Of a DNA stretch of 64,000 nt, positions 24,944-33,540 are shown one piece after another. The DNA comes from JAXMCI01 sp046349435. GTDB taxonomy: Bacteria; Pseudomonadota; Alphaproteobacteria; Dongiales; Dongiaceae. The stretch lies in contig JAXMCI010000021.1 in assembly GCA_046349435.1 (NCBI GenBank), positions 1-64,000 on the forward strand, given 5' to 3'. The position numbers were made by a program, and so were the translations under genes. The notes below the pieces were generated by a model. The model was given only the letters and a program-made list of their open reading frames with translations, was not told the origin of the DNA and ran no database searches. The first letter of the stretch is position 1. Each line of letters starts with the position of its first letter.

Positions 24944-26015
24944 GGCTCCTCCGGCAGCAGGATCTGCGCCGCGGGACTCCAGCCGACATCGACCTCGCCG
25001 CCGATCGCGAGGTCGCCGCGGCTCGCCGCGTCGGGCCGCTGCACCGTCACCCAGGCGGCGCCGACCGAGACCTTGTAGAGGATGTTGGCGCCGAGGAAGA
25101 CGACGTCCTCGATGCAGCCGGCGAGCCGGACCGCCGAGCCCTCCGGAAGATTCCGCCGCGGGCGGCGATCGCCATGGCCTGCGGCCGCACCACCGCGGCA
25201 ACCCTGCCGTCCGGACCCGGCGCGGCGAAGGCGGCGCCGATCTCGAGCCGGACCTCGCCGCCCCGCCGCTCGCCGCGGAAGATGTTGGCCTCGCCGACGA
25301 AGGTCGAGACGAACAGGGTCTTCGGCCGGGCATAGATCTCCTCGGCCGACCCGTCCTGGATCAGGCGGCCGGCCTGCATCACCGCGATGCGGTTGGCCAG
25401 CCGCATCGCCTCCTCCTGGTCGTGGGTGACGAAGACGAAGGTGCCGCCGATCGAGTGGTGGATGCGGCGCAGCTCCTCCTGCATCGCCTTGCGCAGCTGC
25501 AGGTCGAGCGCCGCCAGCGGCTCGTCGAGCAGCAGCACCTTGGGCCGCATGACGAGCGCCCGCGACAGCGCCACGCGCTGCGCCTGGCCGCCGGAGAGAT
25601 GCTGGACCGAGCGGTCCTCCAGCCCCTCGAGATGGACGAGGTCGACCATCTCCTTGACGCGGCGGCGGATCTCGTCCGGCGCCACCTTGGCGATGCGCAG
25701 GCCGTAGGCGATGTTCTGGCGCACCGTCATGTGCGGGAACAGGCCGTAGCTCTGGAACACCATGTTGGTCGGCCGGCGCTCCGGCCCGAGCCGCGTCACG
25801 TCGGCGCCGGCGATCTCGATGCGGCCGGCATCGGGCGCGATGAAGCCGGCGATCATGTTGAGCAGCGTGGTCTTGCCGCAGCCGGACGGGCCGACGATGG
25901 CCAGGAAGTCGCCGGTGCGGATCTCGAGGTCGAGCGGCCGCACCGCCACCACGCCGCCATAGGACTTGGCGACCCCCTGCAGGCGCACCAGGGGAGGAGC
26001 GGCCGGTTGCGTCAC
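24940..26015 (-). CDS. Spermidine/putrescine-type ABC transporter ATP-binding protein, frameshifted near 25150
   Basis: About 358 residues. Walker A GPSGCGKTT, signature LSGGQAQRVALSRAL, Walker B VLLLDEPLAALD and switch THDQEEA are intact in the first frame, followed by a TOBE-type domain. Near 25150 the frame breaks: the first frame runs on into Arg/Ser-rich noise while the next frame reads PEGSAVRLAGCIEDVVFLG and ends LLPEEP with a GTGA overlap onto the permease. One extra A in the GGAATCTT stretch restores it as GGNLPEG. Start is GTG. The catalytic half is whole, so even a true frameshift may leave activity. Confidence 0.85.
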
Positions 26016-26112
26016 TGGGATTCCCTGATCGCGAGGGGCCGCGAAGCCGGCTGGGTCAGCATGGCATCGCGGCCCCCGGTCGGTCGGCGGGTCCGCCCGC
26101 GGAGGACGGGGA

Positions 26113-27279
26113 TCAGGCCTTGAGGAACTGCTCCCAGCCCTTCAGCAGCTCGTCGTAGCTGAGATACTGCGTGCCCTTCTCCAGCGGGAACATCTTGGTC
26201 GCCCCGCCCGTCTTCTCGAAGAAGGCCTTGACGTCGTCATAGGGGTAGAGGCCCCGGGCCTTGGGGCTCAGCTTCGCCGCGGCATCCATGTTGGTGACCG
26301 CCGCGGCGTTCTTCTCCGCGTTCTGCACCTGGGCCTCGACCGACAGGACCTGGTTCAGGATCTGGTGGTCGATGTCGATGTGCGGCGCGTCGGCGAAGAT
26401 CGCGTAGGTGTCGACGAAGTTGGTGGTGCCCTCCTTCGGGTAGCTCCACTTGATCGGCGGCGAGTGCTCGCCGGTCCAGGTGCTGACCGGCTCCCAGCCC
26501 TGCGCGATCACCACCTCGCCGCTGCCCAGCAGCTGCGCGAGGTCGCCGTAGCTGGCGCAGATGGTCAGCGCCTGCTCCTTCTTGAACTTGATCATCAGCT
26601 CGACGGTCTTGTCCCGCATCTCCGGCGTGCAGAACCAGGGCGTCATCGTCTTGTTCGCCATGCGGCTGAAGATCATCATGACGCCGATCGAGTCCTCGAC
26701 CACGGCGGCCTTCTTCTTGTAGGCGGGATTGAACAGCTCCCACCAGGAGGTCGGCGCCTCCTTGACGACGTCGGCGTTGTACATCAGCGGCAGCGAGCCC
26801 CAGGTCAGGGGCACCGCGTACATCTTGCCGTCGACATGCAGGTTCTCGCTGTCGCGGAACTGCGGGAACACCCGCTCCAGGTTCGGGATCTTGGCGGTGT
26901 CGAGCGGCGCCAGCAGGCCGGCCTTGGCGGTGAAGGGGACGTAGAAATCTACGGGGGTGCCGACGTCGAGATTGCCGCGGCTGCCGCCCTTCATGGCGGT
27001 CATCCACTGCTCCTGCGACTCCATGTAGGTGGTCTGCAGCACCAGCCCGTTCTTCTTCAGGAAGTCGCCGGCGCCGATGGCGTCGTCATAGCCCTGCCAG
27101 CCCATATAGGCGATGTCGGTGGCGGCGGCCGCACCCCTGGCGCGATAGCCGAGGCCGAGGCCGAGCCCGGCGGCGGCCGCCGTCAGGCCGAAGCGGCGGC
27201 GCGACATCGGCTCGAAGCTCCGGATGCGCACGATGCCCGAGGCGGACCCCGGCGCCTGCGTCTTGTCGTTCTTCTCCAT
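26113..27279 (-). CDS. Spermidine/putrescine-type ABC transporter substrate-binding protein with Tat-like signal
   Basis: A 388-residue periplasmic protein of the PotD/F type. A twin-arginine motif SRRRFGL at about residues 26-32 is followed by a hydrophobic alanine/glycine stretch and cleavage near AAAA-TDIAYMGWQGY, so folded export by Tat is likely. The body has VPLTWGSLPLMYNAD and a clear hinge pattern. A PotD-type binding-pocket Trp/Asp set cannot be confirmed by eye. It follows the monooxygenase gene by 35 bases and precedes the ATPase by 97. Confidence 0.88.
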   Translation of the reverse strand: MEKNDKTQAPGSASGIVRIRSFEPMSRRRFGLTAAAAGLGLGLGYRARGAAAATDIAYMGWQGYDDAIGAGDFLKKNGLVLQTTYMESQEQWMTAMKGGSRGNLDVGTPVDFYVPFTAKAGLLAPLDTAKIPNLERVFPQFRDSENLHVDGKMYAVPLTWGSLPLMYNADVVKEAPTSWWELFNPAYKKKAAVVEDSIGVMMIFSRMANKTMTPWFCTPEMRDKTVELMIKFKKEQALTICASYGDLAQLLGSGEVVIAQGWEPVSTWTGEHSPPIKWSYPKEGTTNFVDTYAIFADAPHIDIDHQILNQVLSVEAQVQNAEKNAAAVTNMDAAAKLSPKARGLYPYDDVKAFFEKTGGATKMFPLEKGTQYLSYDELLKGWEQFLKA

Positions 27280-27314
27280 GGTGGCCCCCTGCCTTGCTTG
27301 GTTGATACGCCTGC

Positions 27315-28826
27315 TCACGCCTGCCGGCTGGGGTTGATCCCCGCATACCGGCGGATGAACTCGCATGGCTCGCCGCGTTCCCAGTAATTGTACACGTGCT
27401 CGCGGATCACCGAGGGCGGCGTCGCGTTGTTGTGCTCGAACATCGCGACCCGCGTGGCGTGGCCGCTGCAGCAGATGTCCCAGACGAGGTTGAAGAACCG
27501 GTTCTTCTCCCGCGCGGTGACCCCGACGCCCGGCATCCACTCCTCGAGAACCTTGCCCAGCTCGGGCTGCTCCCAGACGGCCTTCGGCCAGCGGCTGATG
27601 ATGCCCTGGCCGCTGAGGTCCCGCAAGATGTGCAGCATGCGGGGGTAGTTCTCGGTCGAGAACAGCCGGCCCGGGATCAGGTAGCGATTCGACGGGATCA
27701 GCACGCCGTTGCGGTGATAGGCCTCCGCCTCCGACGCGACCACGGCGGCGCGCAGCATCGCGGCGTACTCGATGATCTCGGCCACGGCGTTGCGCACCGA
27801 CTGCACGTTGGCGGTGCCGAGGATGTCGACGATGGTCTGGGCGACCGCGGCGAAGATCTCGCCGCGATAGGCCAGCCGCGACAGGATGTGCCAGAAGGCG
27901 AGCACGCTGAACTCGCTGTAGAGGGCGAGCAGCACCTTGTTGTTGAAGCCGAACACGTACTCGTTGGGCACGAAGACGTGGTCGAACATCAGCAGGTTGT
28001 CGATCTCCTCGCCGTGCGAGTCGAGCGGGTGGTCCTCGGGATCGCAGGCCGGGTCGACGGTCGGCTCGCGCAGCAGCAGCGTCAGGCCCTTGGCGTTCAT
28101 CGGCACGGCGCAGAAGATCGCGTCGACGTCGTCGAGGTCCGGCGTGAAGGCCGTGGCGCAGGTGCTGAAGTGGGCGATGGCGCCGATGCTGGCGCAGGAC
28201 TTGGCGCCGCACAGCACGAGGCCGTCGGGACGGCGCTCCACGACATGCAGCCGGGCCGGGCGCTGCGAGCGGGGAACCCGGCGGTCGGACTGCACGTCGA
28301 TGCCGACATCGGCGCTGATCACGTTGTGCGCGCTGCTCATGGCGACGAAGTCGCGGACGTTCTGGGCGAAGGCCTTGTTGTCCGCCTCGATCTTGTCGGC
28401 GATGGACAGGAAGCCCATGGCCCAGGTCGAGCCGTAGTCCGGCGGCCGGCCGAACACGCCCAGCGTCTTGCGGGTGCTGAGCCGCAGCGTCTCGCGGCGG
28501 CGGCGCAGATGCTCGATGGTGGTCGGCACCTGCCAGCCGGTGGCGTAGCGCTTGCCGTCCTTCTCGTCGATGTAGGTGGTGATGTCGCGGGTTGCCGGCT
28601 CGAACTGGGCGTCGAAGGTCTCGGCGATGAGGTCGACCGAGCGCTTGAGGTGCGGATGGGTCGGCACGTCCTCGATCAGCCGCCCCGTGCAGTCGATGAT
28701 CCGGCGGCCGTCGCGCAGGCTGTCCTTGTACTGCTCGCCCGTCATCAGATGGGGTTCGGGGCCCCGCGCCAGCACTTCCTTCAGCTTCGCCAAGCCCCAG
28801 TCGCCCATCGTGCTGGCCCCTGCCAT
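27315..28826 (-). CDS. HpaB-family flavin-dependent monooxygenase
   Basis: A 503-residue protein of the 4-hydroxyphenylacetate 3-monooxygenase / pyrrole-2-carboxylate monooxygenase family, which uses reduced FAD from a separate reductase to hydroxylate aromatic or heteroaromatic rings. The family opening MTGEQYKDSLRDGRRI, the VVERRPDGLVLCGAK segment, VPMNAKGLTLLLREP, and FDHVFVPNEYVFGF are all in place. First gene of the eight-gene operon. No flavin reductase is encoded in the cluster. A second ATG at 28808 could be the start. It probably carries out the first, ring-activating step of the pathway. Confidence 0.88.
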   Translation of the reverse strand: MAGASTMGDWGLAKLKEVLARGPEPHLMTGEQYKDSLRDGRRIIDCTGRLIEDVPTHPHLKRSVDLIAETFDAQFEPATRDITTYIDEKDGKRYATGWQVPTTIEHLRRRRETLRLSTRKTLGVFGRPPDYGSTWAMGFLSIADKIEADNKAFAQNVRDFVAMSSAHNVISADVGIDVQSDRRVPRSQRPARLHVVERRPDGLVLCGAKSCASIGAIAHFSTCATAFTPDLDDVDAIFCAVPMNAKGLTLLLREPTVDPACDPEDHPLDSHGEEIDNLLMFDHVFVPNEYVFGFNNKVLLALYSEFSVLAFWHILSRLAYRGEIFAAVAQTIVDILGTANVQSVRNAVAEIIEYAAMLRAAVVASEAEAYHRNGVLIPSNRYLIPGRLFSTENYPRMLHILRDLSGQGIISRWPKAVWEQPELGKVLEEWMPGVGVTAREKNRFFNLVWDICCSGHATRVAMFEHNNATPPSVIREHVYNYWERGEPCEFIRRYAGINPSRQA

Positions 28827-28840
28827 TGTTCCGTGCTAGT

Positions 28841-28854
28841 GAACGGATCCGTTC
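28841..28854. promoter_or_regulatory. Perfect palindrome upstream of the monooxygenase operon
   Basis: GAACGGATCCGTTC is a 14-bp perfect palindrome 14 bases upstream of the monooxygenase start, in the divergent region shared with the Lrp/AsnC gene. Half of it repeats immediately after (CGGATTCCG). Position and symmetry fit an operator, most simply for the adjacent regulator. Confidence 0.45.
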
Positions 28855-28996
28855 GGATTCCGTCGCCTTCCCCGGCCCTGGCTGCGTAACCCGTAGGGAA
28901 ACCGCTCCGGAGCCACGGAAAAGTAAACCATATGGCCCTTCCGTCGTGCAATCGGATTCTCCCCGAGCGGCCCCGCCAGCCCGCGGCAGCGTCGCC

Positions 28997-29563
28997 GTGA
29001 CGAAGCGCGAGGCCAAGCGCGGGCCCCGCCCCTCGTCCCCGCCGGCGATCGCGGCGCCGAACATCGGCATCGGGCGCGGCGTGACGGTCGGGCCGCTCGA
29101 GGATCTCGACGCGCTGGACCGGCAGATCGTGACGATGCTGCAGTTCGACGGGCGGCGCTCCTACGCCTCGATCGGCCGCAAGCTCGGCATTTCCGAAGGC
29201 ACGGTGCGGGCCCGCGTCAATCAGCTGACGGCCGAGAGGTTCCTGCGCTTCATCGCAGTGATCGATCCGATCCGCTTCGGCAACATGTCCTGGGGTATGC
29301 TGGGCATCACCGTCACCCCCGGCACCAGCCCGCACGAGCTGGCGCTGCATTTCTCGGCCCGCCCCGAGGTGACCTACGTGATCGCCGTGGCGGCGCGCTA
29401 CGACCTGCTGGTCGAGGTGCAGTTCCAGAAGGTGAGCGAGCTGCACGATTTCGTCGAGGCGCAGTGCCACGCCACCGGCAAGGTCGCCTCGGTCGAGACG
29501 ATGGTGGGCCTGAAGCTCTACAAATGGATGTCGCCCGTGCCGGGCGACGAGCCCGGCGACTGA
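28997..29563 (+). CDS. Lrp/AsnC-family transcriptional regulator
   Basis: About 188 residues. The helix-turn-helix is clear (LDALDRQIVTMLQFDGRRSY, then IGRKLGISEGTVRARVNQL), followed by a RAM ligand-binding domain with VAARYDLLVEVQF. It faces the monooxygenase operon and leads the Rid and amidohydrolase genes, so it should be the pathway regulator, probably sensing the substrate or an amino acid-like product. The GTG at 28997 is the likeliest start; the frame is open further upstream but has no RBS-backed ATG and would cover the operator region. Confidence 0.85.
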   Translation: MTKREAKRGPRPSSPPAIAAPNIGIGRGVTVGPLEDLDALDRQIVTMLQFDGRRSYASIGRKLGISEGTVRARVNQLTAERFLRFIAVIDPIRFGNMSWGMLGITVTPGTSPHELALHFSARPEVTYVIAVAARYDLLVEVQFQKVSELHDFVEAQCHATGKVASVETMVGLKLYKWMSPVPGDEPGD

Positions 29564-29621
29564 CGACGGACCGAGCCCGGGCCGCATCGGCGACGACAAG
29601 GGACGGGAGGAGACACAAGCG

Positions 29622-30851
29622 ATGAAGACGGAGCGGATCGCACCGCGCGGCCATGTCGGCGGCGCCTCCAGCACGGCCACCCAGGCGGTGCGGGCCGGCA
29701 ATCTCATTTTCGTCGGCGGCCAGATGTCGCTCGACGAGCGCGGCCGGGTGGTCGGCGCCGACATCGCCAGCCAGGCGGAGCGCGCCTTCGACGCCGTGAA
29801 GCGGGTGCTCGCGGAAGCCGGCGCGACGATGGCCGACGTGGTCAAGCACAACGTCTACATCGACTATGACGGCGACGATGCGGCGCTCGGCCGCTTCATG
29901 GCGCAGCTCGACCAGGTCCGGCTGTCGCACTTCCGCGATCCCGGCCCGACGACCACCGAGACCCGGGCCGGGCTCGACCGCGAGGGCGCGCTGATCCAGG
30001 TCGAGGCGGTGGCGGCGATCGGCGTGCCCAAGCAGCGCATCATGCCGCCCGGCCACTGGGGCTGGGCCGGCGGGCTGCCCTTCTCGCATGGCTGGAAGGT
30101 CGGCGACGTGGTGTTCGTCGGCGGCCAGCGCTCGCTCGACCCGCAGGGCCGGCTGCTCGGGGTCGGCGACATCGCGGCGCAGACCGCCAACGCCTTCGGC
30201 GCCGTCGAGCGCGTGCTCGAGGCGGCCGGCGGCGATCGCAACAACCTGATGCGCCAGAACACCTACTACCGCTTCCTCGGCGAGGGGCACGACGTCACCG
30301 ACTACTGGGAGAAGATGACGCGGGTGCGCATGCAGCACTGGTCGCGGCCGACGCCCTGCGGCACCGGCGTGCGCGTCAAGGGCTTCCCCTGGAACGAGGA
30401 GCTGATCCAGACCGAGGGCATCGGCGTGCTCGGCCGCGACAAGCAGCGGCTGATGCCCGCCAACCACTGGGACTGGAGCATCCGCAACAACGATTTCACC
30501 CAGGGCTGGCGCAACGGCGAGCTGGTCTTCATCGGCGGCCAGATCTCGGCCGACGACAAGGCCCGGGCGGTCGGCGGCGACCTCGCCGCCCAGACGCGCA
30601 ACGTCTACCGCTTCATCCACAACACGCTGCGCGAGGCGGGCTGCGACGAGCGCGACGTGGTCAAGCTGAACAGCTACTATTACGTGGACGGCGACAGCGC
30701 CCGCGTGGCGGAGGCGGCAGCGACCATGGGCAGCATCCAGAAGGAGTTCTATCCCGACCCCGGGCCGGCCGCGACGCAGGTGCGGGTGACCGGCTTCGCC
30801 TTCGAGGAGCTGCTGGTCGAGATCGAGGCGATCGCGGTGATGCGCGGCTGA
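29622..30851 (+). CDS. Three tandem Rid (YjgF/YER057c/UK114) domains in one protein
   Basis: A 409-residue protein built from three Rid domains of about 130 residues each. The core strand repeats: AGNLIFVGGQMSLDERG (domain 1, near residue 25), VGDVVFVGGQRSLDPQG (domain 2, near 160) and NGELVFIGGQISADDKA (domain 3, near 300); each ends in a VE(I/V)EA-type strand. Rid proteins are normally about 130 residues and trimeric, hydrolysing reactive enamines or imines. In a hand alignment the catalytic arginine of RidA, eight residues before the VEIE strand, is a glycine in all three domains. GGGAGGAG precedes the ATG. It lies 58 bases after the regulator and 7 before the amidohydrolase. Confidence 0.88.
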   Translation: MKTERIAPRGHVGGASSTATQAVRAGNLIFVGGQMSLDERGRVVGADIASQAERAFDAVKRVLAEAGATMADVVKHNVYIDYDGDDAALGRFMAQLDQVRLSHFRDPGPTTTETRAGLDREGALIQVEAVAAIGVPKQRIMPPGHWGWAGGLPFSHGWKVGDVVFVGGQRSLDPQGRLLGVGDIAAQTANAFGAVERVLEAAGGDRNNLMRQNTYYRFLGEGHDVTDYWEKMTRVRMQHWSRPTPCGTGVRVKGFPWNEELIQTEGIGVLGRDKQRLMPANHWDWSIRNNDFTQGWRNGELVFIGGQISADDKARAVGGDLAAQTRNVYRFIHNTLREAGCDERDVVKLNSYYYVDGDSARVAEAAATMGSIQKEFYPDPGPAATQVRVTGFAFEELLVEIEAIAVMRG

Positions 30852-30858
30852 GCTGCCG

Positions 30859-32145
30859 ATGACGCCGCCGCCGATGCTGCTGGAAGGCGCCCTGCTGGTC
30901 GACGGGACCGGCCGGCCGGCCCTGCCCGACGCGATGCTGCTGGTCGAGGGCGGCCGGATCGCCTATGCCGGGCCGCGCACCGGCCGCTTCGACGGCATGC
31001 CGGTCGCCCGGCGCCGGCTGTCCGGCAAGACGGTCGTCCCCGGCCTGATCGAGGCGCACACCCACGCCGCCTTCGATGCCGACATGCGCGCCTATGTCAG
31101 GAACGGCGTGACGACGATCCGCTTCGCCGGGCTCGACCAGGCGGTCGTTGAGCGGCTGCGCCGGCGGGTCGAGGCGGGCGAGATCGCCGGTCCGCGGATC
31201 CTCTCCTGCGGCCCGATGATCGACCAGCCGCCGGTCGCCTATCCCGAATGGAGCGTGCCGGTCGACACGCCCGAGGCGGCGGCGGCGACGGCGGAGCGCC
31301 TGATCCTCGAGCACGGGCTCGAATCGCTGATCGTCACCCAGCGCGTCACCGCGCCGGTGATGCGGGCGGTGATCGAGGCGGCGCACCGCCACGGCCGGCC
31401 GGTGCTCGGCCAGATCTGGGCGGTCGACGGGCGCGAGGCGGCCGGGCTCGGCATCGACGAGCTGCATTCCAGCTCGCGCGTCTGCGCCAGCCGCGCCTGG
31501 CCCGCCGAGCGGCTGCTCAGCTATGGCAGCATCCCGGAGCGGCTGGCGATGACCTCCCGGCTGTGGGCGACGATCGACTGGCCGGCGACCGAGGCGATCA
31601 TGGCCGCGATGGTCGAGCGCAAGGTCGCCTATTGCGGCATGCAGGTGATGAACCAGTACGCGGCCGGCGAGGGCGTGGCCGAGCTGCAGGCCGATCCGGA
31701 CTTCACCGCGCTCTTCAGCGCGGCCGACCGCCAGGCCTTCGTCGACTTCGCGCGGCGGCTGACCGGCGGCTGGTCGCGCGACGACCTGGAGAGCGCCAGG
31801 GCGGCCAACGAGGCGCGCCTGGAATGGATGCGGCGCTACCGCGCGATGGGCGGCACCCTGCTGCCCGGCACCGACATGCAGTTCGGCGGCATCATGCTGC
31901 ATCGCGAGCTGGCCAACCTCGCCGCCATCGGCATGCCGGCCCTCGAGGTCATCGCCGCGGCGACCGGCGGCAATGCCCGCGCGCTCGGGCTCGCCGACCG
32001 CCTGGGCACCCTGCGCGAGGGGCTGCGCGCCGACCTGGTGGTGGTCGACGGCGACCCGCTGCAGGATCTGGGCGCGCTGCGCAAGGTCGAGCTCGTGCTC
32101 AAGGACGGCAATGCGGTCTGGGAGCGGGAGGCGGCCGCGCGCTGA
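30859..32145 (+). CDS. Amidohydrolase-superfamily protein with altered metal site
   Basis: A 428-residue protein of the imidazolonepropionase/dihydroorotase-like amidohydrolase fold: N-terminal composite strands, VVPGLIEAHTHAAF with H67 and H69, a C-terminal GTD (Asp339), and the closing NARALGLADRLGTLREGLRADLVVV block. The middle metal position usually seen as VAxHAxG is RPVLGQIWAVDG here, with no histidine, though IDELHSSS keeps one. It may bind one metal or none. Seven bases after the Rid gene, so in the same transcript; a ring-opening hydrolase or deaminase step is likely. Confidence 0.8.
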   Translation: MTPPPMLLEGALLVDGTGRPALPDAMLLVEGGRIAYAGPRTGRFDGMPVARRRLSGKTVVPGLIEAHTHAAFDADMRAYVRNGVTTIRFAGLDQAVVERLRRRVEAGEIAGPRILSCGPMIDQPPVAYPEWSVPVDTPEAAAATAERLILEHGLESLIVTQRVTAPVMRAVIEAAHRHGRPVLGQIWAVDGREAAGLGIDELHSSSRVCASRAWPAERLLSYGSIPERLAMTSRLWATIDWPATEAIMAAMVERKVAYCGMQVMNQYAAGEGVAELQADPDFTALFSAADRQAFVDFARRLTGGWSRDDLESARAANEARLEWMRRYRAMGGTLLPGTDMQFGGIMLHRELANLAAIGMPALEVIAAATGGNARALGLADRLGTLREGLRADLVVVDGDPLQDLGALRKVELVLKDGNAVWEREAAAR

Positions 32146-32179
32146 GCGGGCTCGGCGGACCCTCGGAAATCCGGCCGGC

Positions 32180-32208
32180 TTGCCAACCCGGCGCTGAAAT
32201 CCTACTAA
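32180..32208 (+). promoter_or_regulatory. Candidate sigma-70 promoter for moaA
   Basis: TTGCCA, a 17-base spacer and TACTAA lie in the least GC-rich part of the gap before moaA, with a start site expected near 32215 and the first codon at 32251. The -35 box is good; the -10 box matches only three positions. Confidence 0.35.
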
Positions 32209-32250
32209 TTCGCTCCTATATCCAGGGGGCCACCCCTGCAGCAGGTTCCG

Positions 32251-33243
32251 ATGCTCGATCCGTTCGGCCGCTCGATCACCTATCTGCGCGTCTCGGTCAC
32301 CGACCGCTGCGACTTCCGCTGCGTCTACTGCATGGCCGAGGACATGACGTTCCTGCCCAAGGCCGAGCTGCTGACCCTGGAGGAGCTCGACCGGCTGTGC
32401 AGCGCCTTCGTCCGGCTGGGCGTGCGCAAGCTGCGCCTGACCGGCGGCGAGCCGCTGGTCCGCAAGAACGTGATGAGCCTGCTCCGCGCGCTGTCCCGCC
32501 ACCGGCAGAGCGGCGCGCTCGACGAGCTGACGCTCACCACCAACGGCAGCCAGCTCGCCCGCTACGCTGCCGAGCTCAAGGCCTGCGGCGTCGAGCGGGT
32601 CAACGTCTCGATCGACACGCTCGACCCCGAGCGCTTCGCGGCGATCACCCGCTGGGGCCGGCTCGACCAGGTGCTGGGCGGCGTCGAGGCCGCCGCCGCG
32701 GCCGGGCTCAAGGTCAAGGTCAACGCGGTGGCGCTGAAAGGCGTCAACGAGGACGAGCTCGACCGGATGGTCGGCTGGTGCGGCGAGCGCGGCTTCGACC
32801 TGACCTTCATCGAGGTCATGCCGATGGGCGACATCGGCGGCGAGAACCGGCTCGACCAGTACCTGCCGCTCTCCGTCGTGCGCGCCCGGCTGGCGCAGAG
32901 CTGGACGCTGGAAGACACCGACTACCGCACCGGCGGCCCGGCCCGGTATGTCCGGGTGCGCGAGACCGGCGGCCGGCTCGGATTCATCACCCCGCTGACC
33001 CATAATTTCTGCGAGAGCTGCAACCGGGTGCGGGTGACCTGCACCGGCACCCTCTATATGTGCCTGGGACAGGAGGACGCCGCCGACCTGCGCGCGCCCT
33101 TGCGCGCCAGCGAGAGCGACGATGCGCTGGAGGCGGCCATCCGCGCCGCCATCGCCCGCAAGCCCAAGGGCCACGACTTCATCATCGACCGCCGCCAGAG
33201 CGGCCCCGCCGTCCCCCGCCATATGAGCGTCACCGGCGGCTGA
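32251..33243 (+). CDS. moaA: GTP 3',8-cyclase MoaA
   Basis: A 330-residue radical SAM enzyme for the first step of molybdopterin synthesis. The N-terminal cluster motif CDFRCVYC gives Cys20, Cys24 and Cys27; the C-terminal cluster is in NFCESCNRVRVTCTGTLYMC; LTGGEPLVRKN binds SAM; and the protein ends in the Gly-Gly needed for activity. It stands apart from mobA-fdhD, alone on its strand after the amidohydrolase, and overlaps the MFS stump by 14 bases. Confidence 0.95.
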   Translation: MLDPFGRSITYLRVSVTDRCDFRCVYCMAEDMTFLPKAELLTLEELDRLCSAFVRLGVRKLRLTGGEPLVRKNVMSLLRALSRHRQSGALDELTLTTNGSQLARYAAELKACGVERVNVSIDTLDPERFAAITRWGRLDQVLGGVEAAAAAGLKVKVNAVALKGVNEDELDRMVGWCGERGFDLTFIEVMPMGDIGGENRLDQYLPLSVVRARLAQSWTLEDTDYRTGGPARYVRVRETGGRLGFITPLTHNFCESCNRVRVTCTGTLYMCLGQEDAADLRAPLRASESDDALEAAIRAAIARKPKGHDFIIDRRQSGPAVPRHMSVTGG

Positions 33244-33540
33244 GCCGGCGCTCAGGGCCGGACCACGCGGCTGGGGGCCAACGCGGCAGGAACAGCGCGG
33301 CTGCCAGCACGCAATCGAGCGCCGCCACTGCGAGCAGCGCGGCCAACGTGCCGCCGGCGCCGAGCCGGTCCATGGCGACGGCGCCGAGCAGCGGCGAAGC
33401 CGCCTGGGCGATCAGGCTCGGCATGGCGATGCGGCCCATGATGGCGGGGTAGCGCGCCTCGCCGAACAGCGCCAGCGAGGATGCCGAGCGGGCGTAAGCC
33501 CGCCCGGCGACGCCTGGCAGCTGGCTACTCGACCTTCACC
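33230..33540 (-). pseudogene. 3' stump of an MFS transporter gene
   Basis: In the minus frame ending at 33230 one reads QLPGVAGRAYARSASS, LALFGEARYPAIMGRIAMPS, then LIAQAASPLLGA and two hydrophobic helices, the C-terminal tail pattern of a major facilitator transporter. Only about 100 codons remain; upstream the frame enters the end of the secreted-protein gene (33525-34010) with no start. The rest of the transporter is missing, so it is a truncated remnant. Confidence 0.65.

Noticed and set aside
30661..33222. A long minus-strand open frame opposite the Rid, amidohydrolase and moaA genes
   Set aside because: All three plus-strand genes have clear catalytic motifs; the minus translation has none.
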